Positions 1-7,616 of a stretch of 64,000 nt of DNA are shown here, one piece after another. The stretch comes from Oscillibacter sp. PC13 (GTDB lineage Bacteria; Bacillota; Clostridia; Oscillospirales; Oscillospiraceae). The notes beneath the pieces were generated by a model. That model worked only from the letters and a program-made list of their open reading frames with translations, did no database searches and was not told the origin of the DNA. Location of the stretch: contig NZ_FOXE01000002.1 of the NCBI RefSeq assembly GCF_900115635.1, positions 124,001 through 188,000 on the forward strand. The letters run 5' to 3'. Numbering within the stretch: the first letter of the stretch is position 1; each line of letters opens with the position of its first letter. A program made the position numbers and the translations under genes.

Positions 1-620
1 GCAATCACGGTCACATCCGTGCCCTGGCGCTTGATGTCCGCCTTGCCGATGGGCAGGACATAGTCCTCCTCGGGAATCTCCATCTTCGTCTTGTAAAGCT
101 GCTTATGTTCAAAGAACAGCACGGGGTTGTCGCTGCGGATGGCGGCCTTCAGCAGACCCTTTGCATCATAGACGTTGGAGGGTGTGATAATCGTCAGACC
201 GGGCGCGTGGTTGAACAGGCACTCAAAGGTATTGGAGTGCTCGGCGCCGGCACCGAAGGAATATCCGCTGGCACAGCGGACCACCAAAGGCAGCCGATAC
301 CCTTCTCCGTGAAGGTATCTCCACTTTCCGCAGGAGTGAAACAGCTCGTTAAAGGCCACCAGCTGGAAATCGGAATACATCAGCTCGACACAGGGGCGCA
401 GACCGGTCATGGCCGCGCCGATGGCGCTGCCCACAATGGCGCCCTCTGAAATAGGGGTGCTGATGCAGCGCTTGGGGCCGAACTCCTCCAGGATTCCCTT
501 GGTGGCGCAGAAGATGCCGCCCATCTCCGCCACGTCCTCGCCGTAAACGAGGACGGTATCATCACGGCGCATCTCTTCGCTGATGGCAGCACTGATGGCC
601 TGTGCAAAACTTTCTTTCAT
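1..620 (-). CDS. Thiamine-diphosphate-dependent dehydrogenase E1, beta subunit (AcoB/PdhB type), partial
   Basis: Beta half of a heterotetrameric 2-oxoacid or acetoin dehydrogenase E1, which decarboxylates a keto substrate on thiamine diphosphate and hands the acyl group to a lipoyl E2. The 206 visible codons start at an ATG at 620 (MKESFAQAIS...) and run off the left edge. Residues 26-30 (YGEDV) hold the conserved glutamate that contacts the cofactor ring, and a conserved EHKQLYK stretch follows later. The gene lies 36 nt downstream of the alpha-subunit gene on the same strand. Acetoin, pyruvate and branched-chain E1 cannot be told apart by eye; any E2 and E3 genes would lie beyond the left edge. 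Confidence 0.9.
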   Translation of the reverse strand, partial: MKESFAQAISAAISEEMRRDDTVLVYGEDVAEMGGIFCATKGILEEFGPKRCISTPISEGAIVGSAIGAAMTGLRPCVELMYSDFQLVAFNELFHSCGKWRYLHGEGYRLPLVVRCASGYSFGAGAEHSNTFECLFNHAPGLTIITPSNVYDAKGLLKAAIRSDNPVLFFEHKQLYKTKMEIPEEDYVLPIGKADIKRQGTDVTVI

Positions 621-656
621 AAGAGTTCCTCCGTTATATGATAGTGAATATCCAAA

Positions 657-1619
657 TCAGGCGTACAGGCCGTCAAAGATGCTGTCGGGATCCGGCTCCG
701 GGCTGGTCTCGGCAAACTCCACTGCCTGGTCCAGTTCCAAAGCAATCTCTCTGCGCATCAGTTCGATGTCCTCAGCGTTCAGAATTCCGTTGTCCAACAC
801 GTACTTTTCCAAATTGGCAACGCAGTCCTTCTTGTGTTCTTCTTCTGTAATTTCCTTGTCGCGGTAGGCGCACTGGTCTCCTTCGAAATGTCCTCTCCAG
901 CGGTAGCACTTCACTTCCAGCACCGCGGGACCGTTGCCTGCACGGATATAGTCCGTCAGCTCTTTGGCTGCGTCATATACCGCCAGGGCGTCGTCCCCAT
1001 GCACCACCCTTGCAGGCATTCCATAGCCGGCAGCCCGGTCCGCGCCGGGATTGGGCACGGAGATGGTGTTGGCGTGGTTGGCAGAGATGGCAAACTGGTT
1101 GTCGTCACAGATGAACAGCACCGGCAGCTTCCAGATGGCGGCCATGTTCATGGCCTCATGGACATTGCCGCGGCTGTGGGTGCCGTCGCCGTTATAGCAG
1201 TAGACAATCCGGCCGTTTTCCAAATACTTGGCGGACAGGGCCGCGCCGATGGCAACCTCCGTGTCCACGCCCAGGGAACCGGCCGTGCCGATGACGCCCT
1301 TGTCCATACGGGCAATGTGGTTCACACCGCCGCGTCCGTGAGAGGTACCGGTTTCCTTTGCCAGGATTTCCGCGAAGATCTCATTGAAGGTCACCCCCGT
1401 GGCATGGACTGCAGAGACCACGCGGTGGGTTCCCTTGTAGTAATCATTCTCATTGCGGGTCATCAGCGGCGCAATGTATGCCGCCTCTTCGCCCACGCCG
1501 CTGTGAATGTGGCCGGGCACTTTTCCAAGGGCATAGATCTCCACCAGCTTCTCCTCGGCCATCCGTACACTGAGCAGTTCTTTATAGAGATCCGCCACCA
1601 TTTTTTCTGAATACTTCAT
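657..1619 (-). CDS. Thiamine-diphosphate-dependent dehydrogenase E1, alpha subunit (AcoA/PdhA type)
   Basis: Alpha subunit of the E1 enzyme, 320 aa, normal length for the AcoA/PdhA family. The thiamine-diphosphate/Mg motif is visible: GDG at residues 144-146 and DNQ at 173-175, where many relatives have NN. The GHIHSGVGEEA segment near residue 36 is typical of acetoin/pyruvate E1 alpha. It sits between a short-chain dehydrogenase gene and the beta-subunit gene in one minus-strand operon that begins with a TRAP transporter. The context suggests the imported compound is oxidised to a ketone and then cleaved or decarboxylated here. That order of steps is inference. Confidence 0.92.
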   Translation of the reverse strand: MKYSEKMVADLYKELLSVRMAEEKLVEIYALGKVPGHIHSGVGEEAAYIAPLMTRNENDYYKGTHRVVSAVHATGVTFNEIFAEILAKETGTSHGRGGVNHIARMDKGVIGTAGSLGVDTEVAIGAALSAKYLENGRIVYCYNGDGTHSRGNVHEAMNMAAIWKLPVLFICDDNQFAISANHANTISVPNPGADRAAGYGMPARVVHGDDALAVYDAAKELTDYIRAGNGPAVLEVKCYRWRGHFEGDQCAYRDKEITEEEHKKDCVANLEKYVLDNGILNAEDIELMRREIALELDQAVEFAETSPEPDPDSIFDGLYA

Positions 1620-1665
1620 AATACTCTCCTATCCATGCAATTGAAGTTTGCGGTGTTTCCGTTTC

Positions 1666-2418
1666 TCAGTCCATCCGCAGGCCGCCGTCGGCGTTGCCGA
1701 TTTCACCGGTGACAAAGCTGGCCAGGTCCGAAGCGTAGAACAGAATCAGGTTGGCGATCTCCTGGGGATCGGCAGGACGGCCCAGAGGAATCTGGCTGAG
1801 GATGCGGTTGTGTCGGTCCATATCCATATTTGCCGTAATGGCTGTCTTGGTATAGGCGGGGCAAACGCCGCAGCAGGCCACATTGAACGGGCCGCCTTCC
1901 TTTGCAACCGCTTTGATCAAGCTGTTCACGCCGCCCTTGGACGCGGCATAGACACTGGTGCCCAGCAGACCGCCGCCCACCTGAGCCGCCACGGAGGATA
2001 CCACGACGATCCGGCCGTAATTGTGCTCCTTCATGTTTGTGAAGACGCTCTGAATGCTGGCATATACGCCGGTCAGGTTGATGGCAATCACACGATCCCA
2101 TTCCTCCTGGGTAACATCCTCAAATTTAGGTGTGCTGACCACACCCGCTACACAAATCAAGCCGTGGATCTGGCCGAATTCCTCCACCAGCTTGCCGAAC
2201 TTCTCGCGGATCTCCGCAGGATCGGCCAGATTGACATTGGCAACGGAAACCTTGTCCTTGCCGTACTTCTCCTGGTATTTGCGTGCGGCGGTCTCGTTGA
2301 TATCCACAATAATGGCATGGCCGTTGCCGGCCACAATGCCGTCTACCACAGCGCCGCCGATTCCGCCGGCACCGCCGGTTACAATGTAGTTCTTGCCGCT
2401 GTAATCCATAGAAATCAT
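1666..2418 (-). CDS. Short-chain dehydrogenase/reductase (SDR), NAD(P)-dependent
   Basis: Classical SDR oxidoreductase of 250 aa. The nucleotide-binding motif TGGAGGIG is at residues 14-21, an aspartate follows the second strand (D39, usually favouring NAD), a serine pair is at 141-142, and the catalytic YAASK gives Tyr157 and Lys161. The start at 2418 is preferred over the longer frame at 2436 because the only good Shine-Dalgarno site (AAGGAG, 2428-2433) lies inside that longer frame, 9 nt before the ATG at 2418. It probably interconverts a secondary alcohol and a ketone in the pathway fed by the adjacent TRAP transporter. The substrate is unknown. Confidence 0.9.
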   Translation of the reverse strand: MISMDYSGKNYIVTGGAGGIGGAVVDGIVAGNGHAIIVDINETAARKYQEKYGKDKVSVANVNLADPAEIREKFGKLVEEFGQIHGLICVAGVVSTPKFEDVTQEEWDRVIAINLTGVYASIQSVFTNMKEHNYGRIVVVSSVAAQVGGGLLGTSVYAASKGGVNSLIKAVAKEGGPFNVACCGVCPAYTKTAITANMDMDRHNRILSQIPLGRPADPQEIANLILFYASDLASFVTGEIGNADGGLRMD

Positions 2419-2477
2419 AATTATGAGCTCCTTCATTGAAAAAGATTTGAATAATTTAAATGAGGCTGCTTAAATCA

Positions 2478-3752
2478 TTAATTGAACAGGCCGGGAAGCC
2501 AAGTGGTAACTGCCGGGACATAGGTCACCAGCAAAAGCACAACCAGTCCAATTCCCAACATGGGCATCGCGTTCTTCAACGTCCGCTCCAGTTTGGCGCC
2601 GGCAATCTGATTGCCCAGCAGCACGCATACGCCAACCGGCGGGGTCATCAGGCCGATATACAGGTTTACGCACATCATCATGCAGAACTGAATGTCCGTC
2701 AGTCCCATGGAGAGCATCAGCGGACGCAGCAGCGGGGTCATCATGACCACGGCGGCATTGGCCTCCATCAGCATGCCAATCAACAGGAACAGCAGATTGA
2801 TCAGCAGAAGGATGATGTACTTGTTGTCTGTCAGATTCGTAAAGAAGTCCAGCACCGCCTGCGGCAGACCGGAGGTCGTCACCACATAACTGGAGGACTT
2901 GGACAGGCCAACCAGCACCAGGATCACCGCGGTGGAAATACCGGCATCCGCCATAGAGGGAAGCAGTTCCTTCAGCTTCATGTCCTTATAGACAAAGAAG
3001 CTGATGAAGAGGGCATAAACCACGGAAACGGCTGCCGCCTCCGTAGCGGTAAACACACCTCCGAAAATACCGCCCAGGATGATGACCGGCATCAGCAGCG
3101 CCCAGATACTGCTTTTAAATGTATTGGCAATCTCTTTTCCGCTCATCTTGGGATGGGCCGGCAGATCCTTCTTCTTGCCGTAGATCAGGCAATATGCAAT
3201 CAGCATCAGGCACAACAGCAGTCCAGGAACAACCGACGCCTGGAACAGAGCGGAAATAGAGGTCTCTGTTGCGCTGGCATAAACAATCAGGGTAATGGAA
3301 GGCGGAATCAGGGGCCCAAGCACAGATGCCATGGAGGCAATCGCGGCAGCGAAGGAGTCGCTGTAGCCCTCTTTCTTCATGGCGGGGATTGTCATACCTC
3401 CGATTGCGGAGCAGGTGGCCACAGCGGAACCGGAAATGGCACCGAACAGCGTGGAGCCGAGCACGGTAACCACGGCCAGACTTCCCTTCACCCATCCAAT
3501 CAATGCATTTGAAATATCCACCAGCTTCATGGTGATGCTGCGGGACATGATGTTGCCGGCCAGCATAAAAAACGGGATGGCCAGCAAAGCGGTAGAGTTC
3601 ATGCCGGCAAACATCTTCTGTGGAATGACCACCAGCGGCATTCCGCCCAGGCTCATGGCCGCCAGCGTCGCAATGCCCAGGGAGAGGAAGATGGGGATAC
3701 CGCAGATAGACAATATCAGCAGTCCAAAAATAGTAATCAGTCCGACGTTCAT
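2478..3752 (-). CDS. dctM: TRAP transporter large permease, DctM family
   Basis: Large membrane subunit of a tripartite ATP-independent periplasmic transporter, 424 aa as usual for DctM. It is hydrophobic throughout, with about a dozen membrane segments and the family's glycine/proline-rich stretches (for example GPLIPPSI near residue 150 and LMTPPVGVC near 365). It would drive uptake of an organic acid with the sodium gradient. Its start overlaps the dctQ stop by 4 nt (ATGA), pointing to translational coupling. The SDR gene follows about 60 nt downstream. Confidence 0.95.
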   Translation of the reverse strand: MNVGLITIFGLLILSICGIPIFLSLGIATLAAMSLGGMPLVVIPQKMFAGMNSTALLAIPFFMLAGNIMSRSITMKLVDISNALIGWVKGSLAVVTVLGSTLFGAISGSAVATCSAIGGMTIPAMKKEGYSDSFAAAIASMASVLGPLIPPSITLIVYASATETSISALFQASVVPGLLLCLMLIAYCLIYGKKKDLPAHPKMSGKEIANTFKSSIWALLMPVIILGGIFGGVFTATEAAAVSVVYALFISFFVYKDMKLKELLPSMADAGISTAVILVLVGLSKSSSYVVTTSGLPQAVLDFFTNLTDNKYIILLLINLLFLLIGMLMEANAAVVMMTPLLRPLMLSMGLTDIQFCMMMCVNLYIGLMTPPVGVCVLLGNQIAGAKLERTLKNAMPMLGIGLVVLLLVTYVPAVTTWLPGLFN

Positions 3753-4270
3753 GCCTGCACCTCCTTCTTCTCATGCCCAAGATCAATAAACTTCGTCAAT
3801 TCCTTCAAAATCACTTCAACAGATGCCAGGATCATCAAAATACCGCCGATGGGCAGGCAGGCGTAGGCATAGCTCATGGGAATTCCCGTGCCGGAGGATG
3901 TACTGTTGGCTGTGTTCAAGCACAAATCAATGCCGTACTGGCAGAAGAACACCAGGAACACAATGCCCGCCAAGGTACAGATTGCAACAGCAATGCAGCG
4001 AGCCCGTGCAGGCAGCATGTTCAGTGCAAAATCCACCTGCAGATGAGAGTATTTGCGTATCGCAACCGCAGCACCCAGCAGCACCACGTAACACATCAGA
4101 TAACGGGCCAGCTCTTCACTCCAGATATTGGAGGCATTCAGCACATAGCGGAGAATCACCTGGTAGAAAATGATCACCACCATGATCACCATGGCAATTC
4201 CAATCAGCAGGCGCAGAATGCGCTCCACCACATCCATGCCCTTTGAAAAATAATGCAAAACTGTTTTCAT
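3749..4270 (-). CDS. dctQ: TRAP transporter small permease, DctQ family
   Basis: Four-helix small membrane subunit, 173 aa. It has the DctQ pattern: a first hydrophobic helix at about residues 18-40, the RYVLN...WSEELARYLM segment after it, and two further helices. It pairs with DctM and docks the binding protein DctP. It lies between dctP, from which a strong hairpin separates it, and dctM, which it overlaps by 4 nt. Confidence 0.93.
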   Translation of the reverse strand: MKTVLHYFSKGMDVVERILRLLIGIAMVIMVVIIFYQVILRYVLNASNIWSEELARYLMCYVVLLGAAVAIRKYSHLQVDFALNMLPARARCIAVAICTLAGIVFLVFFCQYGIDLCLNTANSTSSGTGIPMSYAYACLPIGGILMILASVEVILKELTKFIDLGHEKKEVQA

Positions 4271-4292
4271 AAGTTCTCCTCAATTAAAAGTT

Positions 4293-4323
4293 CTCGGGAG
4301 ATGCGTCCTCCGCATCTCCCGAG
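4293..4323 (-). terminator. 13-bp intercistronic hairpin between dctP and dctQ
   Basis: Perfect 13-bp inverted repeat (4293-4305 and 4311-4323) with a 5-nt loop, in the 130-nt gap after dctP. On the minus strand it is followed only by a short, imperfect T stretch. It therefore looks like a partial terminator or 3'-end stabiliser that keeps the binding-protein message more abundant than the permease message, rather than a full stop. Confidence 0.65.
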
Positions 4324-4400
4324 ACGCACAATCACTTAAATTTAAAGGAAATTACTTTCTTTTTTCATTGGAACGGTGCGTACGCAGATCAATGGGTAAA

Positions 4401-5432
4401 TCAGGCCATTGCCCGGATACCGTCGGCCCATTCCACCAGGTTCGGGAATACTTCATCCACAAAGCCGTCAAACTTATCCATGAATTCCTTCGTATCCACA
4501 TCCACGATGGTGACACCCGCATCGATGGCCTTCTGCTCAACCTCAGCCTCACGCTCCACCATCTGGCCATTCCGCCATTCAGAAGCTTCCTTGGCAGCGC
4601 GCTCAGCAATTTCCTGGGCCTCCGCGGGCAGTTCGTTAAAGAAGTTCAGATCCATGAAGAAGCAATCCTGGCTGTACACATGGTTGGTCTTGATCCAATA
4701 GGGGCAAACCTCGTAGAAACCATAGTTCCAGCATTCGCTGATGGGGTTTTCCTGGCCGTCCACCGTACCCTGCTGAATCGCAGTATAGGTTTCCGTAATT
4801 GCCAGCGGGGTCGGAGTAGCTCCCAGCCATTCCCAAGTCTTCACATACACATCAATGCCGGGTGCCCGCAGCTTGAAGCCTTTGAAATCATCAACGGTCT
4901 TCATCTCTTTCTTGGCAGTTGTGATACGGGCGCCACGGTACATACCGCCCAAGATCTTAAAGCCAGCGTCCTCGCCAATCGTGGTCCGCATCTCTTTGCC
5001 CAGATCGCTGTTCCAGGTTTTGATGAAGTGATCATAGCCGCTGTACAGATAGGGAACGGCGTCAATGTTGGCATAGTCAGAGAAGGGCGCCAGGGTACCG
5101 ATGCTCTCCGCATACACATTGGCCACGCCATAGGACATGCCCTCCAGCAGTTCCTGGCCAGATCCCAGCTGTGTGCCGCCGTACAGGTCACAGGTAATGC
5201 TGCCGTTGGAGTACTCCTCTACCAGGTCGCAGAACTTTGCCACAGCTTCATAAAGGATGTCGCCTTCGGACGTATTCACTGCAACAATCCAGTTGCCCGT
5301 ATAGGCGCCGTCCTCTGCGGGAGCGGCTGTATCGTCGTCAGCAGGTTTTTCCGTATCTGCCCTGCCGCCGCAGCCAACCAAGAGCGTAGCCATCATCAGG
5401 AGTGCCAGGGCAAGACTTGCGATTCTTTTCAT
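4401..5432 (-). CDS. dctP: TRAP transporter substrate-binding lipoprotein, DctP family
   Basis: Extracytoplasmic solute receptor, 343 aa. A lipoprotein signal peptide ends in LLVGC (lipidated Cys21) and is followed by an acidic linker, then a DctP fold with the conserved arginine region (FKLRAPGIDVYV) and an NPISECW segment. The start at 5432 is chosen over 5450 because the Shine-Dalgarno GGAAAGGA lies within the first codons of the longer frame, 8 nt before this ATG. DctP proteins usually bind carboxylates such as C4-dicarboxylates, keto acids or sugar acids; the ligand here is unknown. It is the first gene of the operon, behind a regulated promoter. Confidence 0.93.
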   Translation of the reverse strand: MKRIASLALALLMMATLLVGCGGRADTEKPADDDTAAPAEDGAYTGNWIVAVNTSEGDILYEAVAKFCDLVEEYSNGSITCDLYGGTQLGSGQELLEGMSYGVANVYAESIGTLAPFSDYANIDAVPYLYSGYDHFIKTWNSDLGKEMRTTIGEDAGFKILGGMYRGARITTAKKEMKTVDDFKGFKLRAPGIDVYVKTWEWLGATPTPLAITETYTAIQQGTVDGQENPISECWNYGFYEVCPYWIKTNHVYSQDCFFMDLNFFNELPAEAQEIAERAAKEASEWRNGQMVEREAEVEQKAIDAGVTIVDVDTKEFMDKFDGFVDEVFPNLVEWADGIRAMA

Positions 5433-5479
5433 AATCTTTTTCCTTTCCATCTTTCTTCTAAAGTGATTTTGAATTCATT

Positions 5480-5672
5480 TTTGTTTAAAATAAATTCGTT
5501 AACTAACGAATAGAATTCATTTCACATTTTGTCAATCAAAACTTTGTTTCCAAAAAAAGTTCGTCTAAGTGCACAATAATTTTCATTTTTTTGTACATGT
5601 TAAGAAAGTTTGATTTTTTTAGCCGTTTTCTCTTTTTCCCTTTCTATATTAATTGAGTTTATTTTAAACAAA
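5480..5672. repeat. 18-bp inverted repeat pair in the dctP/gntR intergenic region
   Basis: TTTGTTTAAAATAAATTC at 5480-5497 recurs in inverse orientation at 5655-5672 with 17 of 18 matches. The left copy abuts the palindrome over the dctP -10. The 355-nt gap between dctP (start 5432) and gntR (start 5788) is very AT-rich and holds no gene. Widely spaced copies suggest cooperative binding or looping by the divergent regulator. Confidence 0.5.
5494..5535 (-). promoter_or_regulatory. dctP operon promoter with palindromic operator on the -10
   Basis: Minus-strand sigma-A-like promoter: -35 TTGACA (5530-5535), 17-bp spacer, -10 TATTCG (5507-5512). A perfect palindrome, 8-bp arms around 2 bp (5494-5511, ATTCGTTA/TAACGAAT), covers the -10. 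This is where a repressor such as the divergent GntR/FCD protein would bind. The promoter elements and palindrome are read directly; the binding protein is inferred. Confidence 0.65.
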
Positions 5673-5687
5673 AATCTGTTCTTCCCC

Positions 5688-5741
5688 TTGTAATAGAATT
5701 TATTTTATGTTATTATATTAAAAAATAAATTCAATTTATTT
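5688..5741 (+). promoter_or_regulatory. gntR promoter with downstream palindrome
   Basis: Plus-strand promoter: -35 TTGTAA (5688-5693), 17-bp spacer, -10 TATTAT (5711-5716). Just downstream a perfect 9-bp inverted repeat around one base (5723-5741, AAATAAATT/AATTTATTT) lies near the start site, which would suit autoregulation. Confidence 0.5.
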
Positions 5742-5787
5742 CGGAACATCTGGACTCTGCAGAACCCGAAAACCGGAGGGACTATTT

Positions 5788-6483
5788 ATGCCTACAGACA
5801 CCGTCAAGAAATCGCCTTCCTTAGCGGAATATGCATATGGGGAAATTAAGCAATTGATTCAAAACGGCACCTACCTTCCCGGGTCCAAGCTGGTTACCCA
5901 GGATATCGCGAACCGTCTGGGGATTAGCCGCACCCCGGTCGTAGCCGCCGTCAACCGCCTGGCCGCAGAAGGATATGCCGATTCCATTCCACAGCAGGGA
6001 ACCTTTGTAAAAAAGCTTTCTGTGAAAATGATTCGGGATATTCTGGAGCTCCGCCTAATGATTGAGCTCTATTCTGTCGACGCAGTAATCCGGAATATGG
6101 TATTTGACACGGAGGCCGTTCAGGAACTGCGAAGCGCTGTGGAGGGATATCGCAATATTGGTCCCCGCGACTATAATAAAGCGATGGAGGTGGAGTGTAA
6201 TTTCCATCACATTATTATCCGTTTGGCCGAAAATGCGGAAATTCTGCGAGTTTACAGAACCAGCCGCTGCATCGAAACCACTTACCAGATGTATCGAATG
6301 GCCAATATGGAACTGGCTACGGTTCAAAATGCTTACCAGGAACACGAAAAAATTGTGGAGCTGTTGGAGGCTGGAAATCAGGACGCCGTCAAAACGCTTT
6401 TGGAGAAGCATATCCGTCTGCCGCTGAATATGCTGGACTGGCTGGTCAGCACTGGCCGTCCGCTGGGGAATCTGTCTCTTTAA
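5788..6483 (+). CDS. GntR-family transcriptional regulator, FCD (FadR) subfamily
   Basis: 231-aa regulator with an N-terminal winged helix (residues about 10-75, including GISRTPVVAAVNRL) and a C-terminal FCD effector domain. Metal-ligand histidines are visible in the FHHIII and EHEKIVE segments. FCD proteins bind small organic acids and mostly repress neighbouring catabolic operons. It is divergent from the dctP operon and separated from it by an AT-rich region full of palindromes, so it is the likely controller of TRAP uptake and E1/SDR catabolism. The effector is unknown. Confidence 0.92.
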   Translation: MPTDTVKKSPSLAEYAYGEIKQLIQNGTYLPGSKLVTQDIANRLGISRTPVVAAVNRLAAEGYADSIPQQGTFVKKLSVKMIRDILELRLMIELYSVDAVIRNMVFDTEAVQELRSAVEGYRNIGPRDYNKAMEVECNFHHIIIRLAENAEILRVYRTSRCIETTYQMYRMANMELATVQNAYQEHEKIVELLEAGNQDAVKTLLEKHIRLPLNMLDWLVSTGRPLGNLSL

Positions 6484-6500
6484 GCCGCTTTCCTCACACA

Positions 6501-6554
6501 AGAGAATCAAACATCCGGGAATTGCAAAAGCAATTCCCGGATGTTTGATTCTCT
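6501..6554. terminator. 25-bp perfect hairpin between convergent genes
   Basis: Perfect 25-bp inverted repeat (6501-6525 and 6530-6554) with loop AAAA. It ends the gntR gene on the plus strand and overlaps the last bases of the convergent flavoprotein gene. It probably serves both strands, although there is no long T run. Confidence 0.75.
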
Positions 6555-7017
6555 AATGCCCGCTTTTCCCGCTGATTTCTTCCACAGTGACCCTCCAGAC
6601 AGCGGTCCGTTCAATGCCGCTGGCAATTACCTCTTCTGCTTTTTTCAAATAGTCCGGCGCATGCCTCTGGCACAGCATCCGCAGGGCTTCGCACTTTTTC
6701 TCTTTATCTGTCACCTCTGTGACCGTACCAAAAATCACAGCAGAAGTATACTGCATGGTGAACCGCTCCTGAACTGCCTGTGCATCGCTGACGCAAGTTA
6801 AGCATATATTCGGGTTCTTCCGCAAACACTCTGCTTTCCTCCCCTCCATCGCACTGTGAAAGTAAATCGCATCTCCATCGCACACAAAATTTACCGGTAC
6901 CGCATATGGGGTTCCGCCCTCTGCAACCATCGCCAGAACCCCATAGACACACTGTTCCGCCGCCGCCCAGGCGGCCTCCACCGATATCTGCTTATCTGCT
7001 CTCCGCATCTTTGTCAT
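6553..7017 (-). CDS. Pyridoxamine 5'-phosphate oxidase-fold flavoprotein (NimA-like)
   Basis: 154-aa protein of the split-barrel PPOX family. The pattern 'MRRADKQIS...VYGVLAMVAEGGTPYAVPVNF' (given here in part) and the later YFHSAMEGRK segment resemble nitroimidazole-reductase-like and other FMN or F420-type proteins common in Clostridia. The exact substrate cannot be read. Its start overlaps the end of the upstream GIY-YIG gene by 26 nt on the same strand, so the two are probably co-translated. Confidence 0.85.
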   Translation of the reverse strand: MTKMRRADKQISVEAAWAAAEQCVYGVLAMVAEGGTPYAVPVNFVCDGDAIYFHSAMEGRKAECLRKNPNICLTCVSDAQAVQERFTMQYTSAVIFGTVTEVTDKEKKCEALRMLCQRHAPDYLKKAEEVIASGIERTAVWRVTVEEISGKSGH

Positions 7018-7267
7018 AGATACCCTTCTTCTGAATCAGTAATAGTTTTTGTGTCCTGCTGAACCGTTTAATTTCCGCCTCACGCCGCAGAGCCGACGGC
7101 CAATCTGGTACTTCCTCCTGATAGGCCAGCTCCACCGGCAAATGGCTGCGGGTATATTTTGCTCCTTTCCCGCTTTGGTGCATGGCCAGACGGTGCGGTA
7201 CATGGTTGGTGGAGCCTGTATATAAAGATCCGTCACCGCATCGGAGCATGTATACAAAGTAAGCCAT
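6992..7267 (-). CDS. GIY-YIG nuclease family protein (YhbQ/UPF0213-like)
   Basis: Small single-domain GIY-YIG protein of 91 aa. Residues 4-20 ([17 protein letters not shown]) carry the paired VY/LYTG signature. An arginine in [18 protein letters not shown] and a glutamate in REAEIKRF are in the expected order for catalysis. Proteins of this size act on nucleic acid ends or are uncharacterised. It is the first gene of a two-gene unit divergent from sigK. Confidence 0.88.
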   Translation of the reverse strand: MAYFVYMLRCGDGSLYTGSTNHVPHRLAMHQSGKGAKYTRSHLPVELAYQEEVPDWPSALRREAEIKRFSRTQKLLLIQKKGIYDKDAESR

Positions 7268-7412
7268 AAAATCACGCTCCCATCCCTTTTACGCAAGTAT
7301 AACATGCTGCTTTATGTTGCGCAACAGTCCGTCCTCTTGCCGGAATTGTTCAAGCCGTCTGCTGCATGTGGACTGCCCCGTTCCGCATAGGAATGGCACA
7401 AGGGGGGATTGT

Positions 7413-7616
7413 ATGCTGTCTGCCACATTATTGCTGCTCGCCAATACGCTGCTGTTTTCACTCCGACTTTCCGGCGGTGGTTCTTTTCCGAAACCCTTAT
7501 CTGCCACGGAGGAGCGGGAATATCTCGAGCGTTACGCCAAAGGAGATTTGGAAGCCCGGGATATTCTGATTGAGCGAAACCTGCGCCTGGTAGCGCACAT
7601 TATTAAAAACGGTTGA
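7413..7616 (+). CDS. sigK: sigK 5' part: pro-sequence and region 2 of sigma-K, interrupted
   Basis: N-terminal portion of the late mother-cell sporulation sigma factor. The ATG at 7413 follows AAGGGGGG by 6 nt. Residues 1-20 are hydrophobic ([20 protein letters not shown]), as expected of a pro-peptide removed by SpoIVFB. Then come the hallmark FPKPLS and [12 protein letters not shown]. After Lys65 (AAA, 7605-7607) the frame leaves sigma-K sequence and stops at 7614 (N-G-stop). The rest of the protein lies 5 kb away at 12695. Joining at the AAAAA core yields HIIK-KYYTQNGDQEDL and a 242-aa protein, close to the family length. By analogy with skin-interrupted sigK genes it is silent until the element is excised in the mother cell. 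Confidence 0.93.
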   Translation: MLSATLLLLANTLLFSLRLSGGGSFPKPLSATEEREYLERYAKGDLEARDILIERNLRLVAHIIKNG

